NCBI GenBank assembly: GCA_027065385.1
Contig: JAMOOP010000130.1
Span: forward strand, 1-64,000
DNA: 64,000 nucleotides
Direction of reading: 5' to 3'
Source: Campylobacteraceae bacterium
GTDB lineage: Bacteria; Campylobacterota; Campylobacteria; Campylobacterales; Sulfurovaceae
The translations under genes were made by a program, and so were the position numbers. Under the pieces are notes generated by a model. That model was not told the origin of the DNA. It ran no database searches and saw only the letters and a program-made list of their open reading frames with translations. Shown here in pieces: positions 55,569-64,000 of this stretch. The number at the start of each line of letters is the position of its first letter. Within the stretch, counting starts at the first letter, position 1.

Positions 55569-56667
55569 TAGACTAATAAAAATCTATCATGGTCCTCAAC
55601 ACCCTGGTATTACTGGAAATATGAGTGTAGAGTTAGACCTTTTAGGAGAGACTATAAAAGGGGCTAGAACTCATGTAGGGTATCTGCACCGAGGGTTTGA
55701 AAAGTTGGTTGAGAGAAGAACTATTATTCAAGCCTTTACTATAGTTTGTAGAATTTGTGTGCCTGAACCTGACCCAAATGAGGAGAATTTTGCAAGAGCC
55801 ATTGAAAATTTAGCAGGTATTGAAATAAGTGATAGGGCAAAATATATTAGAACTATGGTTTTAGAGATGGCTAGAATTGCCTCTTTAATGTTATGGATTG
55901 GAGGACAGAGTGGCTCTATTGGACTTGGAACTGTTGGGCAGTGGAGTATATATGATAGAGATTTAATCTTAGACCTTTTTGAAGAGTTAACAGGAGGTAG
56001 AGTATATCACATGTATATTTACCCTGGGGGAGTTAGAAGAGAACTTCCTAATGGATTTTTAGAGAAACTTTCTCAACTTTTAGACTATTTGGAGAAGAGA
56101 CTTCCACTATATGATAGTATCTTTTTTGAAAATAGCACCTTTAAAAAAAGAGCTATAGGGGTTGGAGTTGTTAAAAAAGAGGAGGCTTTAAAAAATGGGT
56201 ATGTAGGGCAAGTTTTAAGAGGTTGTGGAATTAAAAGAGATGTAAGACGAGATAATCCATATTTGGTTTATAATAGTCTTGATTTTGAAATTCCAACTTT
56301 TGAGGGGTGTGATGTCTATGCTAGAGCAATGGTAAGAAGAGCTGAAATTAGAGAGTCTATTAAGATACTTAGACAAGTAATTAAACAGATGCCAAAAGAG
56401 GGACTAATTATGCAAAAGCTCCCAAAACATAGAAAATTTAAAATCCCAAAAAATGATACATTAGTCTCAACCGAGTCAGCTAGAGGAGAATTTAATTATT
56501 ATATGGCAGGAGATGGAACAGAGAAAATTAGAAGAATGCAAGTAAGAGGTGCTTCACTTATTCATGGATTTACACTTTTAGAGAAACTTCTAATAGATGA
56601 AGAGCTTTCAAATGTGGCTATGATTATGAATTCACTCGGTATCTGCCCACCTGAAATTGAAAGATAG
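55555..56667 (+). CDS. NuoD-like catalytic subunit (Mbs/Mbh subunit L) with altered [NiFe] ligands
   Basis: 370 residues of the 49-kDa/hydrogenase large-subunit type: HGPQHPGITGNMSVELDLLGE, VGYLHRGFEKLVERRT. Of the four [NiFe] ligands, the first pair is VCRICVPEPDPNE (Cys65 and Cys68) and the C-terminal pair keeps only Cys364 (SLGICPPEIER), with Glu367 at the second position. A typical group 4 hydrogenase has Cys at all four, and complex I has none. This is closer to Mbx/Mbs-type or other hydrogenase-related proteins, so the substrate may be sulfur, formate-linked or another reducible compound. Confidence 0.87.
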   Translation: MVADNRLIKIYHGPQHPGITGNMSVELDLLGETIKGARTHVGYLHRGFEKLVERRTIIQAFTIVCRICVPEPDPNEENFARAIENLAGIEISDRAKYIRTMVLEMARIASLMLWIGGQSGSIGLGTVGQWSIYDRDLILDLFEELTGGRVYHMYIYPGGVRRELPNGFLEKLSQLLDYLEKRLPLYDSIFFENSTFKKRAIGVGVVKKEEALKNGYVGQVLRGCGIKRDVRRDNPYLVYNSLDFEIPTFEGCDVYARAMVRRAEIRESIKILRQVIKQMPKEGLIMQKLPKHRKFKIPKNDTLVSTESARGEFNYYMAGDGTEKIRRMQVRGASLIHGFTLLEKLLIDEELSNVAMIMNSLGICPPEIER

Positions 56668-56676
56668 GAGAGAGAT

Positions 56677-57069
56677 ATGAAATTTAATTTAGATATAAAA
56701 GGAACAATAGCCCCATTTAATGCCATAGCACAACTTTTTGAACAGCCCAATACTATCTGTTATCCTAGTGAAAAGAAAGATACTATAAGTGGATATAGAG
56801 GATTTCACACTAATCTATTAACAAGTTGTATTGGGTGTGCAAATTGTCAAGATGTCTGTATGAATGAGGCTATAGATATGATACCAATAGAAGAGGATAA
56901 AAATCCAAAAAATAGTAGTGGGTGTATTCCAAGAATAGATTATGGAAGATGTTGTTGGTGTAGTCTATGTACTGATGTTTGTCCTCCTAGCTCTCTTAAA
57001 TTAGAAGATGATTGTATTTTTGCAACTGATAGTAGCAATAATTTTTTATATATGCCAAAGGATAAATAA
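56677..57069 (+). CDS. NuoI-like ferredoxin subunit (Mbs/Mbh subunit N)
   Basis: A 130-residue protein with two [4Fe-4S] motifs: CIGCANCQDVC and, later, CCWCSLCTDVCP. The first lacks the usual Pro after its last Cys. An N-terminal extension (IAPFNAIAQLFEQPNTICYP) docks it on the membrane arm. It would take electrons from ferredoxin and pass them to the NuoB-like subunit. It is followed directly by mrpE. Confidence 0.9.
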   Translation: MKFNLDIKGTIAPFNAIAQLFEQPNTICYPSEKKDTISGYRGFHTNLLTSCIGCANCQDVCMNEAIDMIPIEEDKNPKNSSGCIPRIDYGRCCWCSLCTDVCPPSSLKLEDDCIFATDSSNNFLYMPKDK

Positions 57070-57527
57070 TGTTAGCAAAATTTATATTACTTTTTATAGT
57101 TTGGATAGGACTTACAAACTCGTTAAATATTCAAGAGTTAATAGTTGGAGCAGTAGTAGCTTTTACTGTTGCTAGATTTTTTACTCCAAACAGAGAGCTA
57201 CATTTAAGGAAATTGGCTTTAAAATATATTAAATTTATTCCAATATTTTTAAAAAATTTAGTTCAATCAAATATAGCTGTAGCTAAAATTGTTTTAAATC
57301 CAAAATTACCAATTAATACAGGTATAGTTAAACTTCAAACCTCTTTAAAAGATGATTATGATAAGTTAATTTTAGCAAATGCCATAACTCTAACACCTGG
57401 TACAATTACTGTAGAGCTTAGAGATAAAGAGCTTTTTATCCATATTTTAAATATGGGTAGTTTAGATAGGGAGGTTTTACAAAAAGAGATTGTTGATGAA
57501 TTAGAGAGAGGTATAACGCACAATTAA
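57069..57527 (+). CDS. mrpE: MrpE-like subunit (Mbs/Mbh subunit A)
   Basis: A 152-residue protein with MrpE/MnhE pattern: LFIVWIGLTNSLNIQELIVGAVVA, VAKIVLNPKLPINTGIVKLQT and ANAITLTPGTITVELRDKELFIHIL. It normally begins an Mrp operon but here ends it. The stop lies within a hairpin terminator. The overlap with the previous gene is one base. Confidence 0.9.
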   Translation: MLAKFILLFIVWIGLTNSLNIQELIVGAVVAFTVARFFTPNRELHLRKLALKYIKFIPIFLKNLVQSNIAVAKIVLNPKLPINTGIVKLQTSLKDDYDKLILANAITLTPGTITVELRDKELFIHILNMGSLDREVLQKEIVDELERGITHN

Positions 57528-57540
57528 ATAGTGCGTTATA
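57512..57540. terminator. Bidirectional terminator after mrpE / ctsF
   Basis: TATAACGCAC (57512-57521) pairs exactly with GTGCGTTATA (57531-57540) around a 9-nt loop. It includes the stop codon of mrpE and separates it from the convergent ctsF gene ending at 57548. Confidence 0.8.
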
Positions 57541-57547
57541 ATCTTTC

Positions 57548-58792
57548 TTATTTCACAGCTTTTCCTAAATCCCACATAGGCATAAATATTCCTAGTGCCA
57601 TTAAAAGAACTAATCCTGCAATAAAAAAGAGCATAATAGGCTCAATATAGGCTGCTAAGTTATCAATAAGGTCTTGAAATCTACTATCATAATAACCTGT
57701 TACTTTTTCTAACATGGCATCTAACTGTCCACTTGTCTCCCCTGCTCTTATCATCTGTAGAAGCATATTTTCAAATAGTTCAGTCTGTTCAAAAGCGTCT
57801 GATAATGATATACCTCTTGATATATTTGCATTTACAGTTAAGAGTTTCTGTTTAATATATAGGTTATCTACCATATCAACAGCAGTATCTAAAGCCTCCG
57901 ATACTGGAATACCTGATTTTACTAACTCGCCAAATACTAAAGTGTATTTGTGCATTGTAGCAAAAAATATAATTTTATGAATAAGATAAAATCTTGGGTG
58001 TATTAATATCTTGTCAACTTTATATTTAAAATCTCTATTGGTTTTATAGGCGTGTATAAATAGAAATATTGTACTAGCTAAAAAGGCTAATACATATAGA
58101 CCATAATTATTTAAAATATTTTCCAAAAATAGAAGTATTTGTGTAGGAACTGGTAACTCTGCTTTAAACTTCTCAAATATCTCTTTAAATTTAGGAACAA
58201 CAACCATAATCAAAATGGTAAATGCTACTCCCATAGCAGCCAAAGTAATAAGAGGTGTACGGATTGCTTTTTTAAACTTTTTAGTATTATCTCTAATGGA
58301 TTCTAATATATCTGCTAGTTTATGGTATGCTCCTGCTATATTACCTGTTTTTTCTCCTAGATTTGTCATGGCTAAAGCTACATGACCAAAATCCTCTTTA
58401 AATGGTTCTATTGAGTCACTAATTCCTTTACCTGCATTAATATCATTACTAATAGTTGTATATATCTTTTTTAACTTCTCATTTTCTGTATTTTTAGCCA
58501 CCTCATCAATAGAGTCATGAATAGATATACCAGCATCTGTCATAACAGCTATCTGTCTTATTGATGAGATTTTATTTCCAATATCTATTTTAGGTTCAAA
58601 AGAACCCTTTAATCCTCCTAGCATATCAGCTATTTTTGAACCAAAATCTGGTGTTGTCTCTTCAGCTTTTATTATATTAAATCCACTAAACTCTTGTTTT
58701 GCTGTCCTAATTGCACTTATTTTACTCTTTGCTTTTATAACCTCTTGTGTTCTTTTGCCTCTATGGCTCATTGTCACTTTATAGTAGTTCAT
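57548..58792 (-). CDS. ctsF: CtsF/GspF-type inner-membrane platform protein
   Basis: About 414 residues of the PilC/GspF family, from ATG 58792, favoured over a TTG five codons upstream because it lies just after the ctsE stop. There are two GspF repeats (RQIAVMTDAGISIHDSID and TLVFGELVKSGIPVSEALD) and three helices, the last LFFIAGLVLLMALGIFMPMWDLGKAV. It recruits the ATPase to the transformation or pilus machine. In Campylobacter jejuni the same role and order (F after E) are described for natural transformation. Confidence 0.88.
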   Translation of the reverse strand: MNYYKVTMSHRGKRTQEVIKAKSKISAIRTAKQEFSGFNIIKAEETTPDFGSKIADMLGGLKGSFEPKIDIGNKISSIRQIAVMTDAGISIHDSIDEVAKNTENEKLKKIYTTISNDINAGKGISDSIEPFKEDFGHVALAMTNLGEKTGNIAGAYHKLADILESIRDNTKKFKKAIRTPLITLAAMGVAFTILIMVVVPKFKEIFEKFKAELPVPTQILLFLENILNNYGLYVLAFLASTIFLFIHAYKTNRDFKYKVDKILIHPRFYLIHKIIFFATMHKYTLVFGELVKSGIPVSEALDTAVDMVDNLYIKQKLLTVNANISRGISLSDAFEQTELFENMLLQMIRAGETSGQLDAMLEKVTGYYDSRFQDLIDNLAAYIEPIMLFFIAGLVLLMALGIFMPMWDLGKAVK

Positions 58793-58796
58793 TAAC

Positions 58797-60539
58797 CTAC
58801 CTCGCAACTCTTAAGACCTCTTCAAGTGAGGTTTTTCCTTGAAGAGCCTTATTTACACCATCTTGAAGCATAGTTATAAATCCCTCTTTATATGCCTGTT
58901 CTCTCATTTTCTCTTTTGATGCACCGTTTGCTATCATTGTTGAGAGTTCTTCCGAGATTAATAAAACTTCTGAAATCATCTCTCTTCCTATATATCCACT
59001 ATTATTACAAACAGCACACCCTTTACCTTTATAGAATTTAGGATTTTTAGGTAAATAGTGAGCTATCTCTTTTAAATTATCAGGATTTACATCTTTCTCT
59101 TCCTCTTTACAAACTTCACATATCTTTCTTACAAGTCTTTGACCTTGAATTCCAATAACAGCTCCTGCTAGTAGATAATCTTCTATTCCCATATCTTGCA
59201 TTCTATTAATTGCCGATATTGCATCATTTGTATGAAGTGTAGATAGAACTAAGTGTCCTGTTAACGCAGCTTCTATAGCAATTCTTAAAGTCTCTTGGTC
59301 TCGTATCTCCCCAATCATAATTTTATCTGGGTCTTGTCTAAGTATAGAACGAAGAGCTGCTGCAAATGTTAAACCTGTATTTGCACTAACTTGAACTTGT
59401 TGAATTCCACTCATTTGATACTCAACTGGGTCTTCAACTGTAATAATCTTATCTTTTACATCAATAATAGCATTCAATGCCCCATACAGAGTTGTAGTTT
59501 TTCCAGAACCCGTAGGTCCAGTTACTAGCATAATGCCATAAGGAGATTTTATACCTTTTGTAAACTTTTTATAAGCTATTGAGTTCATTCCTGCATCTTC
59601 TAGTTTTACTAAAGCTTTAGATTTATCTAATATCCTCATAACTATAGACTCACCAAAAAGAGTAGGTAGAGTTGAAACCCTAAAGTCATATACATTTCCG
59701 TCAACTATTTGTGTAAATCTTCCATCTTGTGGTTTCCTTTTTTCTGCAATATCAAGGTTAGATAGAAGTTTAGTTCTTGAAGCAAGAGGACCAAAGATTA
59801 TTTTTTCTAATTTAAAATACTCTTGTAACATTCCATCAACTCTATATCTAACTATACAGTTGTGTTCTGTAGCTTCTATATGAATATCACTAGCTTTTCC
59901 ATCAATTGCTGTTTTTAAAATAGTCTCAATAAGTTTTAAAACAGCAGGAGACTCTTTACTATCATCTGCTGTCTCACTTGCACCCTCTGTTAGGTCATGT
60001 TTAATATCTTCTGAAAACTCTCCAACCTCTTCATTTGTTTTAAGTTTTAGAAGCTCTTTTTGTATCATTTTCTCTTTAGCAATAGCTATTTCCATAATTT
60101 TACCACGGAAAAATCTCTCTATTGCACCTTTTGCTTCAAAATCAGATGGATTTGCAAATGCTACAGTTACTACAGAATCTTGAACATAAAGAGGAAGAGC
60201 ATTATATCTTAGTAGCTGTTTTAAAGGCAATCTCTCTACTAATTTATAATCTATATCTATATCATTTATCTCTATATATTTAATATCTAAATTAGAGGCT
60301 ATTCTTTTTAAAATTCTAGTTGTATCTATTCCATGTATAGGCTCTAAATCGTCCATCTCAATAGTATGTAATCTAAGTTCTTTAATTAAAGCCTCTTCCA
60401 TTTGAGCAATATTTATAATCTTAACTTTAATAAGATTTTCAATATTAACTCTCTCTTCGCCATATTTTTTTATAAAAAGGTCTAATTTACTCTGGTCTAT
60501 AACACCATTATCTATTAATATATCTAAAACTCTTTGCAT
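58797..60539 (-). CDS. ctsE: CtsE/GspE-type secretion ATPase
   Basis: A 580-residue hexameric ATPase. The N-terminal MshEN-like region (1-150) is followed by Walker A GPTGSGKTTT (about 345), Asp box, Walker B DKIMIGEIRDQET, GHLVLSTLHTND and a zinc motif CEVCKEEE/CAVCNNSG. It powers pseudopilus assembly. Overlap/spacing to ctsF is 4 nt. Confidence 0.93.
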   Translation of the reverse strand: MQRVLDILIDNGVIDQSKLDLFIKKYGEERVNIENLIKVKIINIAQMEEALIKELRLHTIEMDDLEPIHGIDTTRILKRIASNLDIKYIEINDIDIDYKLVERLPLKQLLRYNALPLYVQDSVVTVAFANPSDFEAKGAIERFFRGKIMEIAIAKEKMIQKELLKLKTNEEVGEFSEDIKHDLTEGASETADDSKESPAVLKLIETILKTAIDGKASDIHIEATEHNCIVRYRVDGMLQEYFKLEKIIFGPLASRTKLLSNLDIAEKRKPQDGRFTQIVDGNVYDFRVSTLPTLFGESIVMRILDKSKALVKLEDAGMNSIAYKKFTKGIKSPYGIMLVTGPTGSGKTTTLYGALNAIIDVKDKIITVEDPVEYQMSGIQQVQVSANTGLTFAAALRSILRQDPDKIMIGEIRDQETLRIAIEAALTGHLVLSTLHTNDAISAINRMQDMGIEDYLLAGAVIGIQGQRLVRKICEVCKEEEKDVNPDNLKEIAHYLPKNPKFYKGKGCAVCNNSGYIGREMISEVLLISEELSTMIANGASKEKMREQAYKEGFITMLQDGVNKALQGKTSLEEVLRVAR

Positions 60540-60547
60540 CTTTTCTC

Positions 60548-61090
60548 CTAATATATATATCGTTTTATAAATTTACTATCTTTATAAATATCAACCACCA
60601 TAAGATTTTTATTTGATGTTTTTTTAATATATAGCTGATATTTAATAGTACTATCTTGACTATCTTTCAATATATAAATGTCATCTTTTAAGTTATATCT
60701 CTTTTTAACAAAGAGATTAAAAATCTTTGACAAAATAAAATCTGTTTTTGGTAGTTTAAGTTCACCTAACTCTTTATGGTCTAAGAGTGCCTGTTTTAGT
60801 AACTGTTTTTGTAATAGAATAGTTCCAAAATAACTAGCATTCTCTCTTGAACTCTTTGTACTATTTAACCTTACCATTGGAATAGCTATACGATTTATAT
60901 TATTAGTCTCTAAACAAGATAAACCATAAAGAGTTAAAAACTTTTCGCTATTTCTATTTTTTTTAAAATATTTAAAGGCGTAATTACACCCTTTATTATA
61001 TTTTTGCTTCTCATATAGTTTATATAGAGTTGATAGATTTGAAGAGAATATAGTTGAAGTAAATAGAATAAAAAATATAACTACTCTCAT
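60548..61090 (-). CDS. Periplasmic protein of the competence locus, unknown function
   Basis: A 180-residue protein with signal peptide (1-16). The mature part is Lys/Tyr/Leu-rich with a helical first half that may be TPR-like (YKLYEKQKYNKGCNYAFKYFK) and a strand-rich end (IKYQLYIKKTSNKNLMVVDIY). It sits between ctsE and a TPR protein gene, in the position of a small unnamed gene in the Campylobacter cts locus. No clear domain. Confidence 0.6.
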   Translation of the reverse strand: MRVVIFFILFTSTIFSSNLSTLYKLYEKQKYNKGCNYAFKYFKKNRNSEKFLTLYGLSCLETNNINRIAIPMVRLNSTKSSRENASYFGTILLQKQLLKQALLDHKELGELKLPKTDFILSKIFNLFVKKRYNLKDDIYILKDSQDSTIKYQLYIKKTSNKNLMVVDIYKDSKFIKRYIY

Positions 61091-61926
61091 TATATACTCT
61101 TTGAACTAATTTTTTCTATTAAAAGTTTTACTTTTGCTGATTTAGTCTGATTATAATAGGCTATTAAAATTTTTAATGCCTCTTTTTTCTTTCCTAGTGC
61201 ATCTTTACTTTTAGCAAAAAGTAGCCAACTCTCTTCTATATTTTTATCTAAATTATTAGCTTTTAATGCCCACTCTTCGGACTTTTTATAATTACCTGCT
61301 CTATAATAAGCTTTTGCTATAAGAAGAGCCTCTCTTGGATTTTTATTTTCATTAAACTTCTCTTTCATAATATTCATATAGTTACTAGTTGTTCTTTTAA
61401 AATCTATTTTTTTCTTATCTTGTTTTATTAAAATTTTATGCTTTTTAGTTGATAGCTCCTTAGCCGTTAAATAGTCTGACTCTTTTGCTCTTATTAATTT
61501 TTTTCTTTTTTCTATATGTTTTTTTCTATAAGTCTCTTTTCTTTTAATAGTTTTTTTTGAATGCACCTTCTCTTTAGTAATATCTTTAGCCTTTTCACTC
61601 TCTAAATCAATAATTGGTATTGTAGGAGATAAAGAGACTATATCACTTTGTTTATCTTCTACTTTTTCTATTACCTCTTTTACTATGGTTGGTATTGGCA
61701 TAGGTTTATTAATTGTAATATTTTTATCTTCTACTCTTTTAACAGCTGACATTACAGCTGTAGGTTTAGTAATCTCTTTTTTATCCATATTTAAATCTAA
61801 TTTATATAATATATAGTATCCACCATAAATCAATAAAATTACAATAGCTATAATAGAAAAGAGTAAAAGAAAACTTTTTGTTTTATATTTGTACCATCTT
61901 TTTTCAAGTTCTTTTGTATTAATCAT
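61090..61926 (-). CDS. Membrane-anchored TPR protein (MshN/CtsX-like position)
   Basis: 278 residues: cytoplasmic start (LEKRWYKYKTKSF), one helix (18-37), a long basic periplasmic linker (Lys/Glu/Thr-rich, about 60-180) and C-terminal TPR units (REALLIAKAYYRAGNYKKSEEWALKA and the following repeat). The arrangement matches MshN-type proteins of MSHA pili, and its place between the ATPase ctsP and ctsE supports a scaffold role. Confidence 0.7.
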   Translation of the reverse strand: MINTKELEKRWYKYKTKSFLLLFSIIAIVILLIYGGYYILYKLDLNMDKKEITKPTAVMSAVKRVEDKNITINKPMPIPTIVKEVIEKVEDKQSDIVSLSPTIPIIDLESEKAKDITKEKVHSKKTIKRKETYRKKHIEKRKKLIRAKESDYLTAKELSTKKHKILIKQDKKKIDFKRTTSNYMNIMKEKFNENKNPREALLIAKAYYRAGNYKKSEEWALKANNLDKNIEESWLLFAKSKDALGKKKEALKILIAYYNQTKSAKVKLLIEKISSKSI

Positions 61927-62737
61927 GTATATATCCTATCTTTATTGCTGTCATCTCTAAAATTTTTTTAGATAACTTTGTTGTTCCTGAAATCTTCTCC
62001 GGGTTATAAATATCGTAGTACTCATAGATATTAAAAATAATATATAAAAATTTATTTGTCTCTCTAAAGTTACCTTTTGTATAGGTGTGAATAAATTTAA
62101 TATCTTTTTTACTTATCATATTGGCAACCTCAACAAAACCTTTTTTTATAAGCTTTTTTTGTATATAAATCTCTAAATCTTCAATAGATGCGTTTTTAAG
62201 CTCAACAATCTCCCAAATACGAGTTTTAAAATGCTCTTTTGCTATAATATCTTCATTTTCTGTCTTATGTAAAGTTATAACAAATTTAACAACCCTTGTA
62301 TCAGATAGCAATCTAATCTTTTCCATAAGTGCTTCACTATATAGTTGGCACTCATCTAATAAAAATACAATCTCTCTTTTACCTTTAAGTTTTTGACAAT
62401 ATTTTAAAAGACCATCAAAATTAACACGCATATTTGGAGGAATTGATTGAGAAGAGATTGATTCATATATATTTTTTAAAAACTCCTTTTCACTAAGAAT
62501 TGGAGCTTCAAAATAGTGTATTTCTCTTTTATCTTTTAAATTATGAAAAAGCCTATTTAAAATCATACTCTTTCCAGTACCTGGTTTTCCAAAAAGAAGT
62601 ATCATTTTTAGAGGTTTATCTAAACTCTCCTCTAATATATGATAGTTAAAAAGAGTGGTCTCTAGCTCTACAAAATTGTCATTATTGACTGTATCTATAA
62701 AAATATTTTTTATATCACTATATTTACTTCTTTTCAT
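61919..62737 (-). CDS. ctsP: ExeA/MshM-like AAA ATPase (CtsP)
   Basis: A 272-residue AAA ATPase with Walker A GKPGTGKS (50-57), Walker B IVFLLDECQLY and sensor-type LSDTRVVKFVITLHKTEN. The GspA/ExeA-type proteins energise secretin or pilus assembly; in Campylobacter the locus-equivalent CtsP is a nucleotide-binding protein required for natural transformation. It overlaps the secretin gene by 14 nt. Confidence 0.85.
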   Translation of the reverse strand: MKRSKYSDIKNIFIDTVNNDNFVELETTLFNYHILEESLDKPLKMILLFGKPGTGKSMILNRLFHNLKDKREIHYFEAPILSEKEFLKNIYESISSQSIPPNMRVNFDGLLKYCQKLKGKREIVFLLDECQLYSEALMEKIRLLSDTRVVKFVITLHKTENEDIIAKEHFKTRIWEIVELKNASIEDLEIYIQKKLIKKGFVEVANMISKKDIKFIHTYTKGNFRETNKFLYIIFNIYEYYDIYNPEKISGTTKLSKKILEMTAIKIGYIHD

Positions 62738-64000
62738 CTTTAAGCTTTCGATATCCTAACTCTTCTAGGGATAACTCTTTCTCTTTAGTAATAATATGTG
62801 GTGTAATTACAAGTACTAACTCCTCAACATTATTAATCTTTACCTCTCTTTTAAAGATAGTATCAAGAAGTGGTAAATCTCCTAAAAGTGGAACTTTAGA
62901 GACCTTAGTTCCTGTTTTAGAAGATATAAGTCCACCTAAGATTACATGTTGTCCATCTTGCATAGTTACAACAGAAGATATTTGCTTTCTTGATAAATCT
63001 GGTGGAATATTTCTTGAACCTGTATTATCTCTTTGAACTGCATCTAGCGTATCAGAGATTGAAGGGTTAATCTTTAGCGTAATGGTTCCATCTTCTGCAA
63101 TCTCTGGTGTAATATCTAGTAAAATACCTGCAAAAACAGAGTCTATTATCTCCCCACTTGTTGAAGTTCCTGCTCCATTACTACCTTGTAAAACTGATTG
63201 AGATTGAATTTTATAAAAAAGTTCATTACCAACTGAAATTAGTGCTGGTTGATTATTTAGAGTTAATACTTTTGGGTTAGAGATAGACTTAACATCTCCT
63301 TGTGTCTTTAAAAACTTAATAATATCATTCATTTTTACAGAACCAGTAGCAACTATTGCTCTAGCATTAGGAAGTCCACCCTCTCCTAACTCTCCACTAC
63401 CAATGCTATTTCCTCCTCCTGCTTCACTACTCCAACCAACAGAGGTAAGATTTTTCTTAGCTAAAGCAAAGGTAGATACTGCAATATTTTGCATACTATA
63501 TAACTGACTCCAATCAACACCTGTTGTTGAACTATCATCAAACGATACACTTAAAATACTAACATCAATTAAAACTTGATTTTTTAACTGTTTTGAAATT
63601 TCATTAATATATGTAGATACTCTTTTTAACTGTTGAGGCGTACCTGTTACTGTAATCATTCCAGCTTCAGCATTTACAATAGGTTCTGGTGCTTTATAGT
63701 TATCTTCTGGTCTATTAATTAGGCTATGTAATTCTTTTGTAATAGTTGTCCAAAACTTAAAATCATCACTACTTTCAATAGATACACCTGTTTTTGAACC
63801 ATTTACTCCACCTTCACCTCCACCATCTTTTCCACCTGAACTGCCACTACCATTACTATTATTAGCAATAGTTACATGAGCATTGCTTTTTCCTGTTCTA
63901 TCACCTGATAGATAATCTAATCTAAAAGTTTTGGTTTTAAGATAAGAGATTTTAAGTCTATTTCCATCTAACTCATACCCTATATTATTTTCAGTTAAAA
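62724..64000 (-). CDS. ctsD: CtsD/GspD-type secretin (5' end outside the window)
   Basis: The reading frame stays open to the right edge on the minus strand, so at least 425 residues are present. A Ser/Gly-rich loop (SNGSGSSGGKDGGGEGG) precedes an N-domain end (TVTGTPQQLKRVSTYIN) and the secretin core: VLIDVSILSVSFDD, KNLTSVGWSS, GVGE-type NPKVLTLNNQPALISVG, then SVVTMQDGQHVILGGLI and VPLLGDLPLLDTIFK. The core includes the gate and C-terminal rim. It forms the outer-membrane channel of the competence/secretion machine. Confidence 0.92.
   Translation of the reverse strand, partial: LTENNIGYELDGNRLKISYLKTKTFRLDYLSGDRTGKSNAHVTIANNSNGSGSSGGKDGGGEGGVNGSKTGVSIESSDDFKFWTTITKELHSLINRPEDNYKAPEPIVNAEAGMITVTGTPQQLKRVSTYINEISKQLKNQVLIDVSILSVSFDDSSTTGVDWSQLYSMQNIAVSTFALAKKNLTSVGWSSEAGGGNSIGSGELGEGGLPNARAIVATGSVKMNDIIKFLKTQGDVKSISNPKVLTLNNQPALISVGNELFYKIQSQSVLQGSNGAGTSTSGEIIDSVFAGILLDITPEIAEDGTITLKINPSISDTLDAVQRDNTGSRNIPPDLSRKQISSVVTMQDGQHVILGGLISSKTGTKVSKVPLLGDLPLLDTIFKREVKINNVEELVLVITPHIITKEKELSLEELGYRKLKDEKK

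Noticed and set aside
55555..56667. Standard group 4 H2-evolving [NiFe] hydrogenase
   Set aside because: The fourth [NiFe] Cys is Glu, the flanking motif is not hydrogenase-like, and no maturation genes are seen.
40707..57527. Ordinary respiratory complex I (NADH:quinone oxidoreductase)
   Set aside because: MrpF, MrpG, DUF4040, MrpB-like, MrpC and MrpE subunits are present, the NuoD-like protein has hydrogenase-type CxxC, and NuoA, NuoJ, NuoE, NuoF and NuoG are absent.

Overview
The window is about 30% GC, densely packed, and reads as a chromosome segment of a chemolithoautotrophic member of the Campylobacterota (Epsilonproteobacteria), close to the Sulfurimonas/Sulfurovum type. Supporting this are the two-subunit ATP citrate lyase of the reductive TCA cycle, an HP1043-like orphan response regulator, a di-heme peroxidase, the RibBA protein with a decayed RibA half, and a Campylobacter-type competence locus. 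The genus cannot be fixed from the sequence alone.

Layout. 1-130: tail of an IS30-type transposase. 278-7382: a membrane glycosyltransferase-like protein, aclB-aclA, a DUF1016 nuclease with an internal deletion, and an MsbA-type ABC transporter. 7383-9769: an accessory segment lying between two 37-nt copies of the 3' end of the transporter gene; it holds a DUF4258/YgiT toxin-antitoxin pair, a 25-residue hydrophobic peptide and decayed genes. 9810-14260: ychF, peroxidase, DUF445, HAD phosphatase and psd. 14309-20345: an envelope cluster of two caspase-like lipoproteins (one with WD40 repeats, one with DUF4384), a DUF4384 lipoprotein, a CsgG-like lipoprotein and a small beta-barrel protein. 20382-35219: housekeeping genes (dsbD, cvfB-like, rny, cyclophilin, cmoB, hsrA-like, aspartate aminotransferase) and envelope proteins. 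35254-40548: ribBA, six tRNA genes (Gln, fMet, fMet, Gln, fMet, Gly) behind a near-consensus promoter, a tandem NosL protein, aspS and adk.

40707-57527 is the most striking part. It encodes a complete Mrp-antiporter-linked, complex-I-like membrane complex of the Mbh/Mbs/Mbx kind: MrpF, MrpG, DUF4040, MbhE-MrpB fusion, MrpC, two MrpD-like proteins, NuoH-, NuoB-, NuoC-, NuoD- and NuoI-like subunits, then MrpE. The catalytic subunit keeps three of the four [NiFe] cysteine positions, with Glu at the fourth, so it is probably not a normal hydrogenase. The operon is interrupted twice by defence-type genes in the same orientation: a cytosine methyltransferase fused to an Eco47II-type restriction enzyme sits between the NuoH- and NuoB-like genes, and a 1444-residue GHKL ATPase/DUF3883 protein plus a DUF1016 nuclease sits between the NuoB- and NuoC-like genes. 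The joins are tight; the last defence gene overlaps the next respiratory gene by 4 nt.

57548-64000 (minus strand) is the competence/secretion locus ctsF-ctsE-x-x-ctsP-ctsD, running off the right edge. Bidirectional terminator hairpins separate several convergent gene pairs.
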